NCBI GenBank assembly: GCA_030603485.1
Contig: JAUVXS010000010.1
Coordinates: 1-20,155, forward strand
Direction: 5' to 3'
DNA: 20,155 nucleotides
Origin: Dehalococcoidia bacterium
GTDB lineage: Bacteria; Chloroflexota; Dehalococcoidia; GIF9; AB-539-J10
Below the pieces are notes generated by a model that worked only from the letters and a program-made list of their open reading frames with translations, had not been told where the DNA came from and made no database searches. The position numbers and the translations under genes were made by a program. Below, piece after piece: positions 13,162 to 18,964 of this stretch (position 1 is its first letter; each line of letters begins with the position of its first letter).

Positions 13162-13254
13162 TACTATATAGCTGTAGCAGAATACGAATTACTACGGAAA
13201 TAACTTGGAAAAACTGCAATTTTGCCTATGGCAAACCACTAGGTAAACCGTAGG

Positions 13255-13638
13255 GTGAGTAATATGGTAAAGGCTAGCCGCAAACCACCGGCCCGGGTAA
13301 GGTACGAGCAGAGCCATCCTGTAGTATCGTGTAGGGTTGACAGAGACACTTACGACTTGTTGAAGCAACGCCTTGAAGACCTGGGAGGAGTATCATTTGC
13401 CGACTTCGTTAAAGACTCATTAGGCCTCCTACAGCTTAAAATGCCTGATATCGAGGAGATAAAAGAAGGGGCGTGGAATGGAGGCTACAACCAGGCTGAG
13501 AAGGATTGCCAAATCTGGTATTACTGTGCTGTATGCGGAAAGCGAATAGACGTGGAGCCCAACAGTGACTCTCATAAGGCAATGCGAGGCTATATGAAGG
13601 AGCATGGATGGGGACACAAAAGCTGTCATGGACAGTAG
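13255..13638 (+). CDS. Zinc-finger protein of an accessory-DNA family
   Basis: 127 residues from a GTG; an ATG nine bases later (13264, preceded by AGGGTGA) is an equally good start. The N-terminal half (PVVSCRVDRDTYDLLKQRLE then DLGGVSFADFVKDSLG) has the beta-helix-helix look of a ribbon-helix-helix DNA-binding domain. The C-terminal half has Cys91-x2-Cys94 (CAVCGKRIDV) and a distal H121-x2-C124-H125 after MRGYMKEHGWGHKSCH, a likely zinc site. Similar two-part proteins occur, from memory, in islands of Dehalococcoidia and archaea. A DNA-binding regulator is the most likely role, by inference. Confidence 0.75.
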   Translation: MSNMVKASRKPPARVRYEQSHPVVSCRVDRDTYDLLKQRLEDLGGVSFADFVKDSLGLLQLKMPDIEEIKEGAWNGGYNQAEKDCQIWYYCAVCGKRIDVEPNSDSHKAMRGYMKEHGWGHKSCHGQ

Positions 13639-13711
13639 CCCGTTGGAAGCCGAGCATAGCGGCTGCCTGGGCGGGTGATTAAGTCTCGGCGGTCCGGGGA
13701 CAAGGACAAAA

Positions 13712-13873
13712 ATGACCGCTAATCCACTTTCTCGCTATTTTGACACTGGGGATCCCGGACGAGATGAGGAAAATGGTATGGACGACAACGATATCGGTGG
13801 CAAATCAACGGAAAAGGCGGTTTTCCGAAGGGGTAAAACGGCAGTGCCGCGGTTTTGCGTGGGGAGATGGTGA
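13712..13873 (+). CDS. Small acidic protein ahead of the recombinase
   Basis: A 53-codon frame with CAAGGAC four bases upstream of its ATG. The product (MTANPLSRYFDTGDPGRDEE, then a second acidic run and a basic C-terminus) has no recognised domain. It ends in TGA within the recombinase start region, overlapping the recombinase ATG at 13867 and GTG at 13870 and stopping two bases before a TTG at 13876. That close junction suggests coupled translation. It is too short for firm assignment. Confidence 0.4.
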   Translation: MTANPLSRYFDTGDPGRDEENGMDDNDIGGKSTEKAVFRRGKTAVPRFCVGRW

Positions 13874-14565
13874 TTTTGAAGACCTATCTTGAGCTAGAGG
13901 AGGTCAGGCTGCTGGAGGAGGCGGCTACCTGCTTCAGGGACTGGCTGCTCATAAGAATACTGTGGCGCTCAGGCTGCCGGGTGTCGGAGGCGTTGGCTCT
14001 CAGGGTAGAGGACATAGATTTCATGCGGGGGACAGTAACCATCGAGCACCTGAAGTCACGCATAGAGCTCGCCTGCCCGCAGTGCCGTGCCAGGCTGGGA
14101 AGGAGCCATGCTTTCTGCCCCGGCTGCGGCAGTAAGGTGGAAAAGGCTTCAGTTGGGGAGAGGGAACACCGCAGGATGAGGACACTACCCTTGGATAAGG
14201 ATACTTTAGGAATGCTGCAAGACTATATCAGGCGGGGAGGTACGGTATCCCACGAGGGCAAGGACCTCATCTTCGGCATCAACCGGCACCGGGCGTGGCA
14301 GGTTGTTAAGGACTGCGCCGAAAGGGCAAGGCTGCCCCCGCTGGTTAACCCGGAGACGGGAAGGAAGAGGGGGATAAGCCCTCACAGGTTGAGAGACGCC
14401 TTTGCCGTGCATGCTGTCAAACTCAATGATTCAGGAGATGGGCTAAGGCTTCTTCAAGAGCATCTGGGGCACATGAGCTTTAACACCACTGCAAGGTATC
14501 GGAAAGTGGGTGGGGCTGAGCATCACGATTGGTACCAGAAACTATGGGAAGAGGGAATCCATTAG
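13867..14565 (+). CDS. Tyrosine recombinase with a zinc-ribbon insertion
   Basis: A 232-residue site-specific recombinase that lacks the N-terminal core-binding (SAM-like) domain and begins almost directly in the catalytic domain. Counting from ATG 13867, the catalytic residues are Arg38 (SGCRVSEALALRVED), a lysine in the HLKSR hairpin, His173-x2-Arg176 (SPHRLRDAFAVH), His202 (HLGH) and Tyr211 (TTARYRKV). A zinc ribbon is inserted after the first hairpin: Cys70-x2-Cys73 (CPQC) and Cys84-x2-Cys87 (CPGC). Start candidates are ATG 13867, GTG 13870 and TTG 13876; the TTG (MKTYLELEEVRLLE) is best spaced from GGGGAG. Similar short recombinases are, from memory, frequent in Chloroflexota accessory DNA. 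It probably excises or integrates the neighbouring element. Confidence 0.88.
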   Translation: MVILKTYLELEEVRLLEEAATCFRDWLLIRILWRSGCRVSEALALRVEDIDFMRGTVTIEHLKSRIELACPQCRARLGRSHAFCPGCGSKVEKASVGEREHRRMRTLPLDKDTLGMLQDYIRRGGTVSHEGKDLIFGINRHRAWQVVKDCAERARLPPLVNPETGRKRGISPHRLRDAFAVHAVKLNDSGDGLRLLQEHLGHMSFNTTARYRKVGGAEHHDWYQKLWEEGIH

Positions 14566-15076
14566 ATTTGCTACCCTTGAGGCCAGTCAGGGGTGGTTTC
14601 CTGAGACCTTTTGGCTGTGGGTGGGTATCAGGGAATTTCTGCTGGGGAATGGCCCCGAGGGCTCTCCTATGATAGACCCAAATGTTGGCGCTCCACAGGC
14701 GGATATCTTTTATTACTACAAAAGGGCTCTTCTCAGAGCGATTGCTCTAGATAGGGCTACCAGGCAGGAAGAGCGGCAGGCGAGACGTGAAAAGCGTCCC
14801 ATTTCCCCCGATGGAATAGAGAACCTCACTAGAAGATACCTAGCTCGCACCCCTTACAAGGTCAACAGCTGCCGTTATCACTCATTTGTCGTTTATTTCT
14901 CAAACCTCCAGAGACTGAGCTAGGTGGAATTTACAGGCAAGGAAGAGCCCTCAAGTCTTCAAGATAATTACCCTGCAGGACAACCACGAAAGTATTTTCG
15001 CTTAACGTCAGCAGGACGATTGACTGGCTCTGCTTGGTCAAATCCTTTCGTTGCTCTCTACGGTAAGGAGTACTGA
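14510..15076 (+). pseudogene. Winged-helix-like protein interrupted by an in-frame TAG
   Basis: A frame starting at ATG 14510 (137 codons) stops at TAG 14921-14923 but continues in the same frame for 50 more sense codons to TGA 15074-15076. The part before the stop includes DPNVGAPQADIFYYYKRALL and the helical DRATRQEERQARREKRPISP, then YKVNSCRYHSFVVYFSNLQR. The part after it, VEFTGKEEPSSLQDNYPAGQ then PRKYFRLTSAG, has the beta-wing pattern (PRKYFRLTxxG) of winged-helix proteins. The stop falls between helix and wing, probably from TGG (Trp). The next gene's TAAGGAG site overlaps the far end, confirming that coding runs to 15076. The true start is unclear; the ATG lies 56 bases inside the recombinase. 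Function is unknown, perhaps a regulator of the recombinase. Confidence 0.65.
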
Positions 15077-15077
15077 A

Positions 15078-15437
15078 ATGTCGCTTCAGGAGCAACACGG
15101 TAATAATCTTGAGATCCAGAGGCTATGTCGGAGGAAACTCCTTGAGCCGGGGTGGGCTGGTGAGCTTGGCCGCGATGAATTGGCATACATCAAGTCGGAG
15201 CTCAAGAAATCGCCTTCGCTCAAGAGACGCTGGGGTTTTCGCCCCACAGCTAGGAGATTTTCGGAGAGCCAAATACGGGCTGTTGCCAGAGATGGCATAT
15301 CCGCAAAAAGGAAGCCAGTTTTAGCTTCAGATGTCAAACGGAAGAAGTCGTGCACAGGCAATACATCCAAAGAGCTCCAGACCATTTGCAGACAGCTACA
15401 AAAACTGACCTCTAAAGTTGTCTGGGGCGAAATTTAG
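15078..15437 (+). CDS. Hypothetical basic protein of the recombinase module
   Basis: 119 residues from the ATG at 15078, which has TAAGGAG seven bases upstream and begins one base after the stop of the interrupted gene. The product (MSLQEQHGNNLEIQRLCRRK onwards) is basic and helical, with the segment GELGRDELAYIKSELKKSP and a lysine-arginine-rich C-terminal half. No domain is recognised. Position in a recombinase - winged-helix - hypothetical trio suggests an accessory role in recombination, by context only. Confidence 0.6.
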   Translation: MSLQEQHGNNLEIQRLCRRKLLEPGWAGELGRDELAYIKSELKKSPSLKRRWGFRPTARRFSESQIRAVARDGISAKRKPVLASDVKRKKSCTGNTSKELQTICRQLQKLTSKVVWGEI

Positions 15438-15673
15438 GCAAGGTTCTGGCTTAAGCATTTACCTTTCTCGCTCCTTCGGTAAGTTTCCCGTCAGTCTTTC
15501 AGAAAGGCAGGCAGAAACAATATCAAGAGAATATAGGTTCATTCTTTTAATGCTCAATATGTCTTTTTATTGGACAATGGATACTGGGAAATGCACATTA
15601 ACAATTGAATATCAGATAAGTCTAGCCTGACGCGTGCTCACTTTGGGCAAATAGACGCAAAGGGGGGTAAGAG

Positions 15674-15784
15674 ATGACGAGTCACTGCAGCAACCGCGAC
15701 ATCCGAAATCTCATTTTAGCCTTGCCAGCTATGAATCATAGGCTTTTAGCATATATGCTAATCATTCTTCTAAGAATGGCTTGA
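15674..15784 (+). CDS. Possible 36-residue peptide
   Basis: A 36-codon frame with a good GGGGGGTAAGAG site directly ahead of its ATG. The product has a polar start (MTSHCSNRDIRNLILALP) and a hydrophobic end (LLAYMLIILLRMA) like a small membrane peptide. The reverse-complementary palindrome TTAGCATATATGCTAA (15746-15761) lies inside it. Only the start signal supports it, so it may be chance. The rest of 15438-15897 shows no gene that I can support. Confidence 0.25.
   Translation: MTSHCSNRDIRNLILALPAMNHRLLAYMLIILLRMA
15746..15761. repeat. 16-base perfect palindrome
   Basis: TTAGCATATATGCTAA reads the same on both strands. It sits in the converging region between the plus-strand recombinase module and the minus-strand excisionase-like gene. 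It may be a dimer-binding site, or a chance AT-rich palindrome. Confidence 0.4.
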
Positions 15785-15897
15785 TAGCCTGACGGTAGAG
15801 CACCTTTATCTAAGGAATTATCAATGATTTTTGTGCGGTTTCCAAGACATACTATGGAGTTAAGGAGTCACAAAACACCCTATCGTTTTACCGGCCT

Positions 15898-16578
15898 CTA
15901 CCTGTCCTTCTCGTCTTTTTCATACAGCTTATCCAACTTAGAGTATCTTTCGATTTCACCGAATGGAATCAAGTAGCCACGCCTAGGGAAAGAGTCCCAA
16001 TGTCCTAGCTTCCAAGGGATACGGACAGATCTCCTGCCGCCTGCTACCATTGAGTAATACCATTCGTCTTGCACTTCACATGCTCTTATAGCCTCAACTT
16101 CCCCTCTTTTTATGAGCATGCGAACCTTTCGTTCTGTCAATCCAGAACGCTTAGCAAATTCAGCCACAGTTAGGTAGTCAGGTTCACATGAGACTTGGTC
16201 TATCTCTCTGTCCTTTATACTCAGCTGAAAATAGTACGTTTCTGGTACAAAACTCCCATGCCGTTCGATACTAAACTCAATGTTTTCCTCACTAATATGA
16301 GAGAGTATGGATCTACTCTCTATTTGCGAGGGTGTTAGCATAGCTAGTCCAGGCGGGGTCTTACTGCGTAGCAATCCTTCTAGGTAGCGCTTAAACAGAT
16401 TACGGAATTTTGTACTTGGTTGCTGCCCTTCTTTCAGTTCTCTAATCTCTTCTATTAGAGCTGATTCTACGCCAGAGAAGTAATGTTGAGGGCAATAAGC
16501 ACGCCCGTAGACAAACTCCGCAGGACCTGCTGGGTCAGAACATCCTGACCATTCACATCGTCTCTCATTGATTGCCAC
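15898..16578 (-). CDS. Excisionase/MerR-type helix-turn-helix protein with N-terminal Cys-His cluster
   Basis: 226 residues from a GTG. The N-terminus has Cys8, Cys13, Cys29 and His32 (CEWSGC, then YCPQHYF), a possible zinc-binding knuckle. Residues 135-165 (YLTVAEFAKRSGLTERKVRM and LIKRGEVEAIR) are the winged-helix motif used by excisionases and MerR-type regulators: TVaEfAkrsGlterkVrxlIkrGeveA. The remaining C-terminal part (GGRRSVRIPWKL) resembles the segment after such a motif that contacts DNA or a partner. Located near the broken integrase on the same strand, it may be its recombination directionality factor or a transcriptional regulator. The middle domain is not recognised. Confidence 0.7.
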   Translation of the reverse strand: MAINERRCEWSGCSDPAGPAEFVYGRAYCPQHYFSGVESALIEEIRELKEGQQPSTKFRNLFKRYLEGLLRSKTPPGLAMLTPSQIESRSILSHISEENIEFSIERHGSFVPETYYFQLSIKDREIDQVSCEPDYLTVAEFAKRSGLTERKVRMLIKRGEVEAIRACEVQDEWYYSMVAGGRRSVRIPWKLGHWDSFPRRGYLIPFGEIERYSKLDKLYEKDEKDR

Positions 16579-17052
16579 GTCCTCTAATCCTAATCATAGA
16601 TATTATACAAATTAATACCTATCCTAGGGAATGAATGAACTGTGGAAGGAGTTTGGTTAAAGGAGCATACGCAACGTGCTATTTTGTTCAATACCTCGCA
16701 AAGGCTAGGGTAACAAAACAAGTTTTTGTGTAATTTCACTCCCAGGTGTACTCTGGACCTCCGCCTCGCCGTCTCTTTGCTCATACAACCAGTACCAACA
16801 AGCCTGCTATAGCTGTCTTCTTGACCGGATAAAGCTCTTCCTCTCTCTGTTATTGTCAGGCGCAACAGTGCCGAAGCCATCTTTTCCCTTCTGTCGTTGT
16901 GAAGCTGAAGAAGTCAACTGAGGCAATCTCGATGGGGGGCAATGAGATTGTCACACTTCGCTCGTAATAACAAAAGGGAGGTTTCATCCTGAGCAACTGT
17001 AGGCTGCACCCTTGCCCTATCTCTCCACCGATGACGACATTAGTATTACCCC
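16579..17052. other. Gene-poor stretch between the excisionase-like gene and the broken integrase
   Basis: No gene that I can support. A 96-codon minus-strand frame (16880-16590, MASALLRLTITERGRALSGQ onwards) has a weak ribosome-binding site and no recognised domain. An overlapping 67-codon frame (17059-16856) is largely a translation of the repeat at 16922-16980. The stretch probably consists of decayed mobile sequence. Confidence 0.4.
16922..16980. repeat. REP-like interspersed repeat
   Basis: GGCAATCTC (16922-16930) and GAGATTGTC (16944-16952) form a 9-base hairpin with one wobble pair, followed by ACACTTCGCTCGTAATAAC. This resembles an interspersed intergenic repeat containing GAGATTGCxxCGCTTCGCTCGCAATGAC that I recall from several bacterial lineages, including Dehalococcoidia. 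Only one copy is in the window, so the repeat nature is from memory. Confidence 0.4.
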
Positions 17053-17165
17053 TTGCCATAAGATGATGATGGTGGTATAATCATAGTGCGCACTCTTGAC
17101 GCGACCCGAGCTGAGGCCGGATCTTTGGCTTGGGATCCAGCTCCAAGCTCGAGCCGTTTTTATAA
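17053..17165 (+). ncRNA. Candidate short structured RNA with promoter and terminator
   Basis: TTGCCA (17053-17058), a 17-base spacer and TATAAT (17076-17081) form a good promoter. About 80 bases downstream is a hairpin GCTTGG / CCAAGC followed by TCGAGCCG and TTTTT, like a terminator. Between them CGAGCT can pair with AGCTCG. The transcript would be about 75 bases and would run towards the 3' end of the broken integrase, in antisense direction. It matches no RNA family that I know. Confidence 0.3.
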
Positions 17166-17190
17166 CAGCCGACCCCGGAGGAACCGATCA

Positions 17191-18150
17191 CTACTCCCAC
17201 AGAGGCACTATGGGGTGATGGGCAATGACGACCTTGTCCGCTTCAAGAGGATTGGAAGTGTAGTACCTGTCAGTCATTTCCGAGGATGAAGTCAACCGCC
17301 AGCGAAACCAGATTTTGGTAATAAGCTGAGCATCTCTTCTAAGGTTGGGATCACCGGCCAACGAGTCTCTCAGTGCAGTATCGAGACACCTTCTGAAAGA
17401 GTGCCACCCCATACCACGCTCGTCAGGGATACCCGCCTTGGCACAAATACGCTTGAACACTCGATTCATCAAGAAAGGAGAGTATTCCCAGTGGAAGTCA
17501 TACTTTTGCAGGTAGGGGATTGCTCAGGGCGCCAATAATTGCTTCCTTCTCTCGCCCCCCTTCTCAGTCATAATGAAGATTGTGCCCTCCTCGTAGTGTA
17601 TATACTCCCGCCTCACTGCTTGAAGCTCCCCTTGGCGTAGCCCACAAAGAGAAGCCAGGGCACTGAAGGCAATTTCAGGTGGCTCAAAACCACCATCTTT
17701 GGCAACACTCACTATTGTTGTTATCTCTTCTAGGGAAAGCACGGGACGATTTATCTCACTCGTGTCGGGGCGTGGCAGCTCCCTCTTACCCAAATCCCAG
17801 ACTGGCCCGGATATAGCGATAGCCTTGAGTGCCTCAGCCACCGCTGAAGGCTCGTTGGGGTCAATACTTACGAGTGTTTGGGTTCTTTCCGCCTCAAAGG
17901 CAACCTTTGCTGCATCGAAGGTGCGCTTGACTACTCCCAACGCATCCCGAATGGTCAGTGGTGCATAGCGCTCTTTCTCGAGTTTCGCCCGAAACTGATG
18001 TACCAGCGTCTTGTTCCACTCATACAGCGGTCTGTCCTTGGCGAACTCCAGCCACTTATCAACCCAGAAAAGTTGGGTCCTTAAGGTCTCCTTGGAACAG
18101 CGAGAGTGCTCGGAGATGAATTGCTCACGTATTGCTTCTTTAGCTGCCAT
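17191..18150 (-). pseudogene. Tyrosine integrase split by an in-frame TGA
   Basis: The first 208 codons hold the core-binding domain (SKETLRTQLFWVDKWLEFAK onwards) and the first half of the catalytic domain, with Arg in SLCGLRQGELQAVRRE and a lysine in the MTEKGGERRKQLLAP hairpin. A TGA at 17526-17524 interrupts. The same frame then continues AIPYLQKYDFHWEYSPFLMN and on through 110 codons with GWHSFRRCLD (His-x2-Arg), IWFRWRLTSSSEMTDRYYTS (Trp replacing the usual second His, and the Tyr nucleophile) to a stop at 17191. Apart from the single stop it is a complete integrase of about 319 residues. TGA ends intact ribosomal genes in this window, so it is probably a nonsense mutation (TGG to TGA fits the LLAPxAIPYL context). 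Confidence 0.85.
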
Positions 18151-18188
18151 CTGCTCCTTTCTGACTTAGGCCCGATCGCCTAAATTAT

Positions 18189-18950
18189 TTACGACAATAC
18201 GCTCATATAACATTCACAGCAACAATACCCCGGAAATGGCGAATATCGCCTATCTTTTACCAACTCATTAAGGCTCTTTCTCTTCCCACACACTCTGCAA
18301 TTAAACTTGCCATCCCACTTATATACCCGTTTGCAACCCACTCTATGCCCAATCGTTTCGACGGACCCTTTTGGAAAACCTAACCTCTCGGCAACCTGCC
18401 GGTAAGATAGGCCTTCGTCACAATATAAATGCCTAATTGTAGCAATATCCCCATCGGAATACTTCCTGGGTGGCTTTCTATTTGAGGTATGACGTGAAAA
18501 GCTATATTTACAACCAATTGCCGCGACCGTGGAGTCAGGAAAACCCAGTCTTACAGCAACCTGCCGGTAAGATAGTCCTTCATCGCCATAGAGGTGACGG
18601 ATTTCAGCTATGTCTTTATCAGTATATTTCCTAGGGTTTGGCCTTCCATGTGGAAAACCATATCTTAAGCCAATCTTCCTAACTGTGGAGCCAGGAAAAC
18701 CTAGCCTCTCGGCAACTTCTCTATAAGGTAGGTCTTCATCGCAATAGAGGTGACGGATTTCAGCTATGTCTTTGTCGGTATATTTCCTACGGTTTGGACT
18801 TCCATGTGAAAAACCATATCTTAAGCCAATCCCCTCAACTGTGGAGGCAGGAAAACCTAGCCTCTCGGCAACTTCTCTATAAGGTAGGTCTTCATCGCAA
18901 TAGAGGTGCCGAATTTCAGCTGTGTCTTTATCGGTATATTTCCTCTTCAT
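18189..18950 (-). CDS. Protein of four tandem helix-turn-helix repeats with a C-terminal Cys-rich module
   Basis: About 253 residues from the ATG at 18950 (MKRKYTDKD). The ATG is 15 bases after the acs stop, with GAAGG upstream; the overlapping TTG at 18968 is less likely. Four consecutive 52-residue units (18947-18792, 18791-18636, 18635-18480, 18470-18315) each read RKYTDKDIAEIRHLYCDE then LPYREVAERLGFPxSTV and IGxRYGF, a resolvase-type helix-turn-helix with a positively charged linker. The predicted third helix varies between units: FPASTVEGIG, FPGSTVRKIG, FPDSTVAAIG, FPKGSVETIG. The C-terminus has CRVCGKR and, 23 residues on, CCCEC, a zinc-ribbon-like module. DNA binding along a multi-site target is the natural inference; the function is not known. 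Confidence 0.85.
   Translation of the reverse strand: MKRKYTDKDTAEIRHLYCDEDLPYREVAERLGFPASTVEGIGLRYGFSHGSPNRRKYTDKDIAEIRHLYCDEDLPYREVAERLGFPGSTVRKIGLRYGFPHGRPNPRKYTDKDIAEIRHLYGDEGLSYRQVAVRLGFPDSTVAAIGCKYSFSRHTSNRKPPRKYSDGDIATIRHLYCDEGLSYRQVAERLGFPKGSVETIGHRVGCKRVYKWDGKFNCRVCGKRKSLNELVKDRRYSPFPGYCCCECYMSVLS
18315..18947 (-). repeat. Tandem 156-base coding repeats
   Basis: Four units of 156 bases (a 9-base insertion precedes the fourth) make up most of the tandem-HTH gene. Units 1 and 2 share an uninterrupted 61-base identical stretch (18848-18908 and 18692-18752), exactly 156 bases apart. Unit 3 is more diverged and unit 4 most. This indicates recent tandem duplication. Confidence 0.9.
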
Positions 18951-18964
18951 ATCTGAGACGGCCT

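Noticed and set aside
15418..15630. 70-codon plus-strand frame starting with TTG
   Set aside because: It overlaps the end of the 119-residue gene, lacks a ribosome-binding site and shows no recognisable sequence.
15780..15860. tRNA-like stretch (GACGGTAGAGCACC and CCTTTATCTAAGG)
   Set aside because: The GGTAGAGCA resembles a D-arm, but the anticodon stem has only three pairs and no T-arm or acceptor stem closes.
16856..17059. 67-codon minus-strand frame
   Set aside because: Most of it is a translation of the REP-like repeat, with no sensible start signal or domain.
17524..17526. TGA as a sense codon (reassigned code)
   Set aside because: TGA terminates rplE, rplC, rpsQ and fusA in this window, so it is a normal stop here.
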